From: Ophioceras dolichostomum
Taxonomy: Eukaryota > Ascomycota > Sordariomycetes > Magnaporthales > Ophioceraceae
NCBI GenBank assembly: GCA_003049485.1
Contig: PYST01000183.1
Location: 1-64,000, forward strand
Length of the DNA: 64,000 bases
Direction of reading: 5' to 3'
Made by a program: the position numbers and the translations under genes. This document shows positions 48,001 to 60,100 of the stretch, piece by piece (position 1 is the stretch's first letter; every line of letters starts with the position of its first letter). The notes under the pieces are model-generated. The model saw nothing but the letters and a program-made list of their open reading frames with translations, ran no database searches and was not told where the DNA came from.

Positions 48001-51000
48001 CATGACTCCCCTGAAGCGGCGAGACGGCAAGCCGAGGCGCATTTTCGTCAACAACTTCAGTGCGGCTGGTGGCAACACCGGTCTCCTGATTGAGGATGCC
48101 CCCAAGATGCCGGCCGCGACTGCGGACCCCCGCAGCGTGCACGTGATCACCCTCACGGGCAAGTCCAAGTCGGCCATGATCCGCAACGCGGAGCGGCTTG
48201 TTGAGTGGATGGAGAAGCACAACGACGTGCCTCTGTCGCACGTGGCCTACACCACGTCGGCTCGCCGCATCCAGCACTACTGGCGCACCAACGTGACGGC
48301 CACCGACATGGCTGAGGCTTGCCAGGCCATCCGCTCTCGGCTGCGCGAGAACTTCGTGCCCGTCTCGACGGAGCAGCCTGGTGTTGCCTTCATGTTCACC
48401 GGCCAGGGCTCGCACTACGCCGGCCTGGGCCGTGAGCTGTACGCCAACTACTCGCTGTTCAGGCAAAGCATTGACGAGTTCGACCAGCTGGCTCAGATCC
48501 ACGACTTCCCGTCCTTCCTGCCTCTGATCGACGGCAGCGAGTCTGACGTACAGAAGCTGTCGCCTGTCGTCGTCCAGCTTGGCCTGTGCTGCTTCGAGAT
48601 GGCCCTGGCCCGTCTGTGGGCCTCATGGGGCATCCGCCCGGCCGTCGTGCTCGGTCACAGCCTTGGCGAGTATGCCGCGCTCAACGTCGCCGGTGTTCTC
48701 TCTGCTAGCGACACCATCTTCCTGGTGGGCTCGCGCGCTCAGCTGCTGGTTGACCGTTGCACCGCTGGCACTCATGCCATGCTGGCCGTGCAGGGCTCCG
48801 TGTCCACGGTCCAGGAGGCGCTCGGGGCAAAGGCGCAGGACGTCAACGTGGCCTGCATCAACGGCCCCCGCGAGACTGTGCTCAGCGGCGAGGCGGCTGA
48901 GATGACCGAGATCTCCCAGCAGCTGGGTGCCGCTGGCTTCAAGTGCACGCAGCTCAAGGTGCCCTTCGCGTTCCACTCGGCCCAGGTCGACCCGATCCTG
49001 GACGAGTTTGAGAACGTGGCTCGCTCGGTCCACTTCAACACCCCCAAGATCCCAGTCATCTCTCCTCTCCTGGGACGCCTGGTCGGCGATGAGCCCATCA
49101 CCACGCGCTACCTCCGTGACCATGCCCGTGAGGCTGTCAACTTCCTCGGCGGCTTGGTCTCGGCTCAGTCGTCTGGTGCCATCAACGAGAAGACCGTCTG
49201 GCTCGAGGTTGGCCCGCACCCCGTGTGTGCCAACATGGTCAAGGCGGCCTTTGGCGCCACCACCATTGCCGTTCCCACTTTGCGTCGCAATGAGCAGACG
49301 TACAAGACGCTCAGCGCCAGCCTGTGCACGCTTCACACGGCCGGCCTCAGCATCGACTGGAACGAGTACCACCGCGACTTCGGCTCGTCGGTGCGCATGC
49401 TGGATCTGCCTGCCTACTCGTTCGACGAGAAGAACTACTGGCTCCAGTATGAGGGTGACTGGTGTCTTAGCAAGAACCGCATCCCGCAGGCTGGTGCTGT
49501 CAAGGCCATTGAGCCGGCCAAGCCCAAGCTTGAGACCACCACGGTGCAGAAGATCCTGCGCGAGGAGGTAAAGGGCGATGTGGCTGTTGTCGAGATCGAG
49601 TCCAACCTGTCGCGCGAGGATCTGCGCCAGGTCGTGTCGGGCCACTTGGTCAACGGCGCGCCGCTGTGCCCCAGCTCGCTGTACGGTGACATGGCCATCA
49701 CCGTCTGCCGCTACGCCTACCAGCTGATCAAGCCTGGCGATGAGGCCGCCGCCAAGATCGGCACCAACGTGTCCCACATGGAGGTGCCCAAGACGCTCAT
49801 CTTCGATGACCAAGTCGAGTCTCACATCCTCCGCATGACCGTCACGGCCAACGCCGCCAGCGGCCATGCCGACGTCGTCTTCCACACTGGCGAGGGTGCC
49901 CGCCGTGTCGACCACGCCATCTGCAAGGTTATCTACGGCAACGTGGAGGACTGGCAGAGCGAGTTCGACCGCGTCTCGTACCTGATTAAGTCGCGCATCG
50001 ACACTCTCATCGAGGCCGAGAAGCAGGGCAAGGCCTCCAAGATTGGCCGTGGTCTGGCCTACAAGCTGTTCACCGCCCTGGTTGACTACACTCCCCGCTA
50101 CCGCGGCATGGAGGAGGTCACCCTCGACAGCGACACGTGCGAGGCCACTGCCAAGGTCGTCTTCCAGACCAGCGAGAAGGATGGCAAGTACGTCTTCAGC
50201 CCCTTCTGGATCGACAGTCTGTGCCACATCTCTGGCTTCATCATCAACGGCACCGACGCCGTCGACTCGCGCGAGCAGGTCTTCATCTCGCACGGCTGGG
50301 GCTCCCTCCGCTTTGCTACCCTGCCCGAGGCCGGCAAGACCTACCGCAGCTACGTGCGCATGCAGCCCGTCAAGGGTAACAAGGTCTACGCCGGCGACGT
50401 CTATGTCTTTGACGACACCGGCCGCATCATTGGCATGTGCGGCGACCTCAAGTTCCAGGCCATCCCTCGCAAGGTGCTCAACATGATGCTGCCCCCGCGC
50501 GGTGCTGCCGCCATCGGCAACGGCCCGTCCGCCGCGGCTAAGCGTCCCGCGCCCGCGCCCGTCAAGACGGCTGCTCCGGTCAAGGAGGACCGCTCCAAGA
50601 AGATTGTCACGCCCAAGAACATCAGCAAGGTCAACCAGCGGCTCGCCACCTCGGTGGTGGCGCAGGTGCTCGACATCCTGGCCAAGGAGGTCGGCGTCAG
50701 CCACGACGAGCTGGCCGACAACATCGCCTTCACCGATCTGGGCGTCGACTCGCTGATGTCCCTGACTGTCAGCGGTCGTCTCCGTGAGGATCTTGACCTC
50801 AACATTGACTCGCACGCCTTTGTCGACCACCCTACTATTGGTGCTTTCAAGGCCTTCCTTGCCCAGTTCGAGACAGCCGAGGCCGGTGGTGCTGTTGGTC
50901 CCACATCTGAGGACTCTTCCAGCAGCTCCGACTCGGACTCGGGCGACCTCGAGTCTGAGGAGTCGGACGTCACCACGCCTCCTGATGAGAGTGACACGAC

Positions 51001-52314
51001 CTCCCTTAAGGGCGGCAACTCGGAGAAGGCTGCGGCCCGCGCCAATGCCAACGACCAGATGCAGGCCATCGTGCGCAACACCATTGCCAACGAGATGGGC
51101 ATGGACGTCGACGAGATCATCGCGGCGCCCGACCTGGCCAGCCTGGGTATGGACTCGCTCATGAGCCTGCAGATCCTGGGCACTCTGCGCGAGAGCACCG
51201 GTCTCAACGTGCCCTCCGACCTGTTCGTGTCCAACCCGTCGCTCAAGGACATCGAGCGCGCCCTGGGCATCAGCAGCGTGCCGCAGCCCAAGCCTCAGCA
51301 GCAGCAACAGTCCCGCCACGTCAGCGGCGCCAAGAAGGCCGAGAAGATGAAGCCCTGCCCGCCCACCACGTCCATCCCCCCCTCGCAGATGACGGCTACT
51401 ATCTCCAAGCCCCCGCCGCCCAAGACCATCGTTGACAACTTCCCGCACCGCAAGGCCACCTCGGTCCTGCTGCACGGCAGCCACCGCACGGCGACGCACC
51501 ACCTATTCATGGTGCCCGATGGCAGCGGCTGCGCCACGTCGTACACCGAGATCGCCGACGTCGGCCCCGACTGGGCCGTCTGGGGCCTCTTCTCGCCCTT
51601 CATGAAGACGCCCGAGGAGTTCAACTGCGGCGTCTACGGCATGGCCGTCAAGTTCATCGACGAGATGAAGCGCCGCCAGCCCAGTGGCCCCTACTCGCTG
51701 GCGGGGTGGTCGGCGGGCGGCGTGATCGCCTATGAGATCGTCAACCAGCTCACCAGGGCCGGGGAGGAGGTCGCGAACCTGATCATCATCGACGCGCCCT
51801 GCCCCGTCACCATCGAGCCGCTGCCGCGCACGCTGCACGCTTGGTTCGCCGAGATCGGCCTCCTGGGCGAGGGTGACAACTCCTCCTCCGAGAAGAAGAT
51901 CCCGTCGTGGCTGCTGCCCCACTTCGCGGCGTCGGTCACGGCCCTGTCCAACTACACGGCCGAGCCGATCCCGAAGGACAAGTGCCCGCGCGTCATGGCC
52001 ATCTGGTGCGAGGACGGCGTGTGCCACATGCCGACCGACCCCAGGCCGGACCCCTACCCGACGGGGCACGCGCTGTTCCTGCTCGATAACCGGACGGACT
52101 TTGGCCCGAACCGGTGGGACGAGTACCTAGATGTTGGGAAGATCACCACGCGGCACATGCCTGGTAACCACTTCTCTATGATGCATGGCGATCTCGTAAG
52201 TCTTTGTTCTCCTATCTAAAAATACGTATATGTGATTGGTGACGACTGACACATCTCTTCTTCCTCTTACAGGCCAAGCAACTCGGGTCTTTCGTGCGTG
52301 AGGCCCTGAGATAA
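45042..52314 (+). CDS. PKS1: Non-reducing polyketide synthase, melanin type (tetrahydroxynaphthalene synthase)
   Basis: Iterative type I synthase expected to condense malonyl units into 1,3,6,8-tetrahydroxynaphthalene for DHN melanin. Exons 45042-45334, 45512-45800, 46238-52195 and 52273-52314 give 2193 residues. Domains: SAT with GLCSG (Cys119); KS from about 382 with DTACSS (Cys552) and His687/His730; malonyl transferase with FTGQGSHYAG and GHSLGEY (Ser1002); product template with His1330 (SGHLVNG) and Asp1520 (FWIDSLCH); two acyl carriers (GVDSLMSL, Ser1699; GMDSLMSL, Ser1834); and a thioesterase/Claisen cyclase with GWSAGG (Ser2019) and His2172. All key residues are present, so it should be active. 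Intron 2 is long (437 bp). An acidic Ser-rich linker separates the carriers. The start context (caccATGG) is ideal. The exact product is inferred from domain order and overall similarity to melanin synthases. Confidence 0.93.
45801..46237 (+). other. Long second intron of the polyketide synthase
   Basis: 437 bases from donor GTGAGT to acceptor GAACAG, several times longer than most introns in this window. It joins in phase between Asn194 and Gly195 within the SAT domain. I see no nested gene or obvious repeat in it. Confidence 0.8.
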
Positions 52315-52458
52315 AGCAGACTGCCAAGTCAACCTACTACCACCTACCTGACCTAGGTAGCAGCAGGTGTAGAAGATTTTTCAAATTCGACAGCAACAGC
52401 AGCAAGATGAAAAAAAGCACAGCAGCAGTGCGACCATCATTCAAAATGTTTTGCTATG

Positions 52459-52489
52459 CTTTTGCTTTTGCTTTTGCTTTGCTTTGCTT
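52459..52489. repeat. (TTTTGC)n-like array in the synthase 3' region
   Basis: Four hexamer-like gcttttgc units decaying to gctttgc, about 150 bases after the synthase stop. It may lie in the 3' untranslated region. Confidence 0.75.
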
Positions 52490-55400
52490 AGCGCTCGACT
52501 GCACACCCCAACGCGAATCATCGCTAGAGCTCGCATCACTCTCCTTTGTTCCACAATTCTGTTGTAATTTTCTCCTTTTATTTCTCTCTCTCTATATACA
52601 GCTTCATGGTCTTAACATCATCATCATCAGCAAGTCATCTTCGTCGGAGGAATATGATTACGGCACAAAGCGGGTTTCCCTTTTTTTTTTGTTCATCTGT
52701 TTTTTTTGGGTTGGTAATGGACGACTGATGGATGGGCGGGTGGGTGGTCAGGATAACTAACGGTCGACGAGAGATTTGAGAGAGAGAAATTGAGAGAAGA
52801 AGAGAGTAGTGATGAAGAGCAAGTGATTGACTGAGGGAGAGAGAAGAGGGAGGAGAGAAACTAGGCGTTTGCTTTTTTCCTTTTGTCTGATTTTGTACTG
52901 AAATGAATTTCGCCTTTAGATTTGCTTTTTCTCTGCTACTTGGTCTAGTACTTTACTCCCTTAAAATCTCTCTTCTCTCACAACACATGGCAGGCAGTTT
53001 AGCCCGTTTGTTCCTTTCGCCGTGTTCTTTTTTGAATCATTGGATTTGACCGTGCCTTTTTGCTGAATTTGATCGATTAGGTTGCCCTCTCTCTCCCTCT
53101 CTGTCTCTCCCTCTATTTTCTCCCTTCATCTCTCCCTCTCTCTCACTCTCACCAGATTGATTGCTTTCTCCATGATGCTTTTTTTTCTTCGTTACTCTTT
53201 GGCCTTCTTCATTTTCTCTCTGTGTTTTGCTCAGTCCTTCCGCTTTTTCACCTTCACAAGTAGCAAACAACGACAGCAAGAGTCTCAAGTGTCGGAAGTC
53301 GTAGCTCTAACGCTAGAGAGCTTCTTACAGATTGGGTCACCTCCCCTGTGTCTTTGTTTTTCACTGGCAGATTCTTCATATTATTTTCTTGGTAACGTCT
53401 CAGTTTGAACTACTTCCTCTAGTTAGTTATTTCAGTTAGTATCTTAGCCATTTTGGGATACTTTCACCGAGCAGCAGCAGCAGCCTGCTACTCGCTCGTG
53501 ACAGGTGCGGAAGCTGATTTCACCAGTGATCGATTTGGTTTCATTTGGTTTCTGATCGCCTAAATCGATCATCACTGCATCATTGATGTCATTGCTCACA
53601 TGGCCAGATCCCTTCTGGGTTTTGCCCCTGTGGTGGAATGAGAGTGGTAACTGGCCTGCTACTAACAATGGTGATTTATATACTGTTTGGTTTATATACT
53701 GTTTGGACTTTCACTTCGGGACGAACCATCTCGGTGACGTTGACAACTTCCCTCCAAACTCTCGGTGAGCGAGCGGCAGATTAGTGATGGATCTACCGGA
53801 GTCATACTCATGGCCGTTTCTGCGGAGGAGGCTCTCCTGGGGCTACAATTTATGTCCGGACGTGAAAAGTGATGGTGATGAGGATAGTTTGGCTTTTAAG
53901 GGGCTATACGTGCATACGAGACTGGCTAGGTGAAGGACGGAGACAGATGATTGACAGCCGTCCCAAGATCGACAGACGACGTCCGTCGTCTGAGGAAGCA
54001 AAAGTTACTATTTTACCACAATTCGGAATAGTTGCAAGCACGGCGCGGATCGGGGTTTGGCTGTTTTCCATCATCATGTGCTGAGTATCTACCTATCTAC
54101 CTAGATAGGCAGGCGGTGGTCAGGAAAGCCACAGGCTACACCTTAACTATCTACAGTACCCTATAGTGTCTCCTCAAGAGTGAACTGACGACTTCACCAG
54201 GCGAGATACGCATGTGATGTGGCGTGACGAATACCTCTCCGCTCCAAGCGCATTTGCGGGGCGGGATCCTATACTTTTTTTTTCGAAGATGCGATACTCG
54301 CCCGGATGCCGGTGCGCTGTCTTTTAGTAAAGGAGGGTGATGCGAAGATATATCTCTCGTGCACCAGACTTGCGTGCTTTCAGAGGAAGAAGATTGTTCA
54401 TCAGCCATCAGCTTGTGGCTCAGACTGTGGCAAGCCGATTAATACGTAGAGTCTCATCTATCTGATCTCGACCTTGCATCCATGGTTTCAGAGCCCATTG
54501 GGCTGGGAGTCGGACCCGAGCGAGCGAGCGGATTTCTGCCCGGCTCGCTGGGCACTCACTTCTCTTCCTAGAGTCAGATAGGCCCTGAGTGAGGAGGGGG
54601 TATGAGGAAAACAGCCATTCTGGGACGGCATCATGTTCGCTGGCTCTCCGTGAAGGGGTGCTGGCGAGAGCTTTGGCTTTTCTTGGATGCCGCCGTTGCC
54701 GGATCTGAGCAGGAGGTGAGAGGATGAGGGAGGTAAGAGACGGGTGGTCTTTGATCCAATGAGAGTCAATGATGATTGATGTCGATTTGATGAGAAGAGA
54801 TAATAGATGGAAATGGAGCAGAGCTTGAATCCCGGACATTAGATCTCGCAGTATCTGAAACCCCTGAAGAAAACTTGGGGGAGATGGGATCATAGCTGGG
54901 CGAGAGTGATGTCTGGTCTGATTGCGTGCCCCGTCTGATGACTATGGCGATAGGGTTGATGATCCTCACTGTCCCCTCATTTCCCCCTCTTTGCCATCTG
55001 TACGTAAGTGTGTGAGGCTCGCACGTGCGAAGAGGGGCAAAGCTTTTTCCTCCTCAGGGCAGGTGGCAATGGAGGGGGGCCGACGATCGCCGGTGTGGGT
55101 GGTGACACGAGGGTGGATGTGCGAAGGAAGCCCGCAGCATGCTAGTCCGCAAACCGGCAAGCCAAGACTTGCCTTTTTTTCTCTCTGCCCGTTGTACCCG
55201 ACGTCTCCCCTTTTGATCTTGTCGCACGAGGTGTTAGGCTCCTTGGGAGACAACAAAAGGCGCGGGGTCCAGACCCGAAGTCTGCGAGAGCCCGCATGGG
55301 AGTCCGCATGGTCGCAACCCCCTCCATCCCTCCCTTCCATCCCCTCCAGCCAGTCTAGCTGCAGACGATCGCCGCGATGTCCCCGTCCGCCCTAGCGAAA

Positions 55401-57127
55401 AGTAGAAGATGGTGGGAAGCATGATGGAGACAAGCTTCGGATAGGGAGGAGGTGTTCGTCACTTCCCGCGTCTTGGCAGCAGTAGCAGCAGCCATAGGGT
55501 CGGGTTTCTGACCACCAGCTTCACAAGCGTAGCGGAGGGCAGGTACCTCTCGAGGATGAGTCCTTTTTGCCCTCTTTTTTCTGCCCCTCCTTTCTCCCCT
55601 CCTCTCCTGCTGTTGGTGGCGAAATGCACTCACTAAAAAACCTCGGGTACCTATTCGTGCGCGCAAAATAGTGTCAGATCTCCGTCCCCCCTCCCTCCGT
55701 CTCTCCTTCCTATTGGTCCCATCCCGAAGCTTTGGGAGCCCGAAAGAAGGAGAGACAAAAAGAGGGGATGGCCCAGGTTGCAGCAGAAACGAGAGGGCTT
55801 GTACCTCTCCGTCACATTTTCGGGGTTGATGGGACGGATAGGCGCATGTGATGGATTGCTCGTTTGGTTCGCATGGTCGCTACCACAGCCTAGGGCAGAG
55901 AAAGAGAGTGAGAAAGGCAGAGAGTTGGACAGACACACTCGTGTCGCCTCTTTCGTGACGTGCTCCGCCCTATTATCGTGTGCGGAGTACACGGAAAGCA
56001 GGCTGGAAGTTTGTGTGCCACTGAGCAGACGCACCGTCTCACGACGTCTTCCCTCTTCCTGTGGCCTCTTCTATCCAGTGGCGGAGGCAAGAAGTAGAAG
56101 CAGATGCAGGAGGCCGGTTCGGATGGCATCGAAGCTCTAGGCTTGAAGATCGATGCTCGATGCTCGATGCCTGTGGTCTGCGTGCCTGGATAACTTAGAA
56201 CCTTGGGGCCATTCATTCAATCCAGGAACTGAACTGACTCCCTCTTTGCTTTCCTCTCCTGTTCTTTTCTCCTATCTCTATCTCAACCGAGGCACAATGC
56301 AAACGCATAGTTTGTTATGTGTGCCCAACCCCGAGCAATGAGGGAATAATCCCAAACGACGCACAGCTCGCCGCAGGGGAAAAGCCCTCATGTTTCCGAT
56401 CATGCTGATAATGAGTTGATCTCTCACTTTTCCCACGGCCGCAAACACGAACACGGATCCGAGCCACGAATGAGGAGGAGTTGGAAAGAAGACGAGGGAG
56501 GAGGAGAAGTTCCGGGGCTCCAGCTCGGAGAGAGAGAGAGAGAGAGGCGCAGAGGCAGAGCGAGCGTCAAGTACGTGCGTGAGAGTACGTGCGCTGCGTC
56601 TGCCTGTGTGTGTGTGTATGTTTGTGTGACCTCACATTGCCTTAGTGCGTCGGGAGTCTATATCTATAGATGTAGGCGATCGTATGTAAGCGGAATGGCA
56701 ACGTAAAGTGATTGCAGGAAGTACTAGTATCCACAACGCAGGAGTAGCAGGCAGGAGTAGTAGGGAGACGATGTGCCGGCGCGTATCCGACCACTCACTC
56801 ATAAACCATAGGAGAGAAACGTCTTCTTCCGCCGTCGCAGCATCTTTGTCGGAGAAACCTCTTCTGCAATGCACACGACATATGCTGCTGCGAAGGGGGC
56901 AAGCACGGCCGAAATGTTGCCCCGTGCTACATGCACCCCCGAACGAGGCGCCAAAGGGCAAGCAAGTATTCTCGGAGTAAGAGAAAAGTAGCAGTCAGTG
57001 AGTGAGCGAGTGAGTGAGCGCAGTCAGCTAGGGCAACAAGCAAGACTCCATGGGACTCGGGATAATGGCGGAATAGAAGGGAAGTACTTCAAGTACACGT
57101 ACATATTGCATGCGTACGTATACTTGC

Positions 57128-57160
57128 GCATACCTACCTACCTACCTACCTAGGTAGATA
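57128..57160. repeat. (CCTA)n array ending in a TACCTAGGTA palindrome
   Basis: Five CCTA tetranucleotides run into the palindrome at 57147-57156. This is the longest of the TACCTA islands scattered over the window. Confidence 0.85.
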
Positions 57161-60100
57161 CTCTCCGTCGATGCCGCCGAGCTGAGAGGTAGATATATAG
57201 TAGGTAAGGTCGTTGTACAACATCGGGGTGGATAACCGGGGGCAATGAAGAATGAGGCAGTGGCAGACAACGCGAATAGGGGGTGAATAGGGGCACCACT
57301 GCGAAGATACTCGACCAATATTGGTCGGGAGGATCACGGCTCGATATCGCGGTCGGTCGGGATCGCCAGGCCCCGGATGGCTCGGCAGAGGTTTCCTCCT
57401 GGCTCCCTTGGTCGTCGTCGTCGCTCTAAAACGGAAGATACTGTAGGGAGAAGGATAGGCAAGATTGGTCGAGCATGAGAGAGGATGGATGATCTAGTAC
57501 TGGCTTTGGCTACATCTCTGCGCAGCCATGGCGACTTAGACCCCGTCCTCTCCGTCTCGGTGGACTCTTGTACCATGCTCTGTTGTGACGAGAAAGTGAC
57601 GCACGATCATGGCTATGCGGAGACGATGCAGAGGCGAAGTCAATATTTTTTTTTCTTTTTGTGGTGTTTGTTTCTACGTATCAATGCGGCTCAAACAGTT
57701 GTTTCCGTTATCATCATCCTTCCCGCCCAAGTCTCCCAGGTTAGCCCCTGTGAAGTGCGGCTCTCCGCCCCTTCTTTCCCGCCACCGCCAAAACAACGTT
57801 CAACGATACAGTTTGAAGTTTGTTTTTTATAGCAACCCGCTGTCGATTTCTTCCTAGGTTCAGGCCTGCCTGTGGGAGGCGACATGTGTCGAGGTTTGGC
57901 CTGTTTCCGCTCTGGCAGACACCACATTCACGACGTAGGTACCACTATTGTTAGCAGAGTTTCCAGCTGCTCGGGTCAAACTTTTCTGGTATCGGACTCA
58001 TCTCAGTGGGAGGCTCCCGCTCTCTTTTCAATGTCAGCAAGGTGAGCCATCTGAGTAAAGTTCTTCCCTCGGGCTCACCTAAGGTGTCGGGTAAGGCGGG
58101 TGTCTTTCGCCACTTACGCGTATATCGGGGCGTGCTCATGGTGAAGGAGCTGAGTACTAGGCTTCTCCGTAGTAAATGCGGGATTAGAAATGCCGATGAA
58201 CACGTTGGAGTGTATGTACTAGTAAGATTGGCTTTCGCTCTCCAGAAAGTAAATCTGCACCTGCAAACTTCTGGGTCAGTCTGTGTACGTAGGAGGTTTG
58301 CCTCCTGGAATCTTCGGATTAGAGCTCAAGCGAATCTGCCTGAGACTGTGTCGGGTTAAGCCCCTTCTTGCCAGGAGGCTCGGAGCTTCGCAGCGACGAA
58401 CTCCAGTTGGAAACCTTGCCACATTGGTCCTCACCGCCTCGAGTGGCTGTTCAATAAAGACATACAATGGACGAGAGGCGCAAAGGGTGTCCCGGTGCCC
58501 TGGCGTCCTGATGCCCCTGGTGCCTATTTCGGGAAAAGAAAAGCAGAGGTAAGGGAGAGAAACGGAAGCAAGCCAGCCTCGCTCGCACACGGCGGTGAGG
58601 CACTGATGGGTCCTGGCAGGTCCTGCTGCCCTTGCTTCTTTGACAAATTTATGTATGTCAAATAGGCTTAGGACGGGGCAGCTGACAAGCCATCACATTT
58701 GTTTCGATCGGCAGTGGCTGAACCGCTAGTTCGTCCTGGTCCTGTGTTTGATGTCCCTTCTTAGCATCAACGCTCATTGTTACACATATTTGGACAGGGG
58801 CTCTTTTCGCCGATCGTTATGTGATGGTTTTGTTGACTAACCTGACGTGGACATCGTCGTGTCTCGAGGCGCGTGGCTACTTTACTTCGGTAGGTATGTT
58901 GTTGAGTCTGATGACGACAAACGTTCCTGTTTGATGATGATGGGATGCTGCAGGCGGCGCACAAGCAACTTGCGGTGACTTCTGTTTTGATTTTTTTTGT
59001 GCGCTTTTATCCCCCCGCCTGACCACCAAGACTTGCGCCTAGTATCTGTACCTGAGACCCAGGGCACATCGGGCAGATATGGCCGCCGTTGGAGTTGCAT
59101 GACCATTCGTGTTGGGTGTTGTCGTTATCGTCGTCATCGCCGTCGCTCTAATATCTATGTCTCTCCTCCCATTCCCTCCATACCCAGGAGTGTAACGTTT
59201 TGTTACAGCAGCAATCGGCAATCTCTGCGAGCCACTTGTGTATGTATATACTTGGTACATACCATGGAGTGCTTCTCTGGCTCTCCATAGGTTAGGAGAT
59301 TGGAGCCTCAGCTCGTCGAACGGCTGGGAGTGCTGAGGGTACTGATCCCTGTCAGCTGAAATCTGCACTGTTTCCCCCCGTTTTTGTTGTTCTTGTCGAG
59401 GGAAATTCGAAACTCACTTTGGTGATCAGTCAAATCATGGAAGCCCGAGCGGAAGCGCTGTCTTCGAGGCGTTGTGACAGCGCTAACTGACAGCGGCATT
59501 TCCTCCTATCCCACCAAGGCGCAACGTCTCGCATTCGAGCGAGCCGCCCTTTCGACAAGGGTTGAGTTGATAAGGGCCTAATAGAGACCAGAAAGAGACA
59601 GTTTTGTGACTGCCCTCATCTTAGACGACGCCACGTCAACTCCGTGAACGGCCGCCAAGACGGCCCTTGGAGATGATCTTCATGAGGATATTCCCAGTTA
59701 AGAAGTGGCGCCGACTGGCATGTCCATACGAGGTTGGGAAAGAAAGCAACCCGTGCACCGATTGCATCAGTGCCCACAAACTCGGTGAAGATGGAAGTGC
59801 CCGTTTTGCATTCTTTTTCCAATTTTCCATATCTAAATGGCTGCCGGCACCCCGAGGATAGCCCTTTTCAGCCGCCTCCTCGGGCATGGGCCTTCCTGCA
59901 GCGAAGATCACTGCCTTTTCCACCCTTCCAACTGCTGTAGTATTTCCACCGTGCCCCCAGCAGACATGCTGGGGAGCGAGTATTGGTTGAATGAGGCAGT
60001 ATAGAACGACGATCTTAAAGCTACTTTGCTGTGATGTTCATGTTCTAGTGTCCCACTCGGGACCGTAATGTGGCATCGCGGGTTCCATTAACTTCACGTG

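Noticed and set aside
46493..48502. A 669-codon minus-strand frame opposite the KS domain
   Set aside because: Same codon-bias shadow; the + strand carries the catalytic KS motifs.
48623..51502. A 959-codon open frame on the minus strand, opposite the PKS
   Set aside because: It lies entirely antisense to conserved PKS domains. Strong third-position G/C preference keeps the opposite strand open. Its composition has no domain character.
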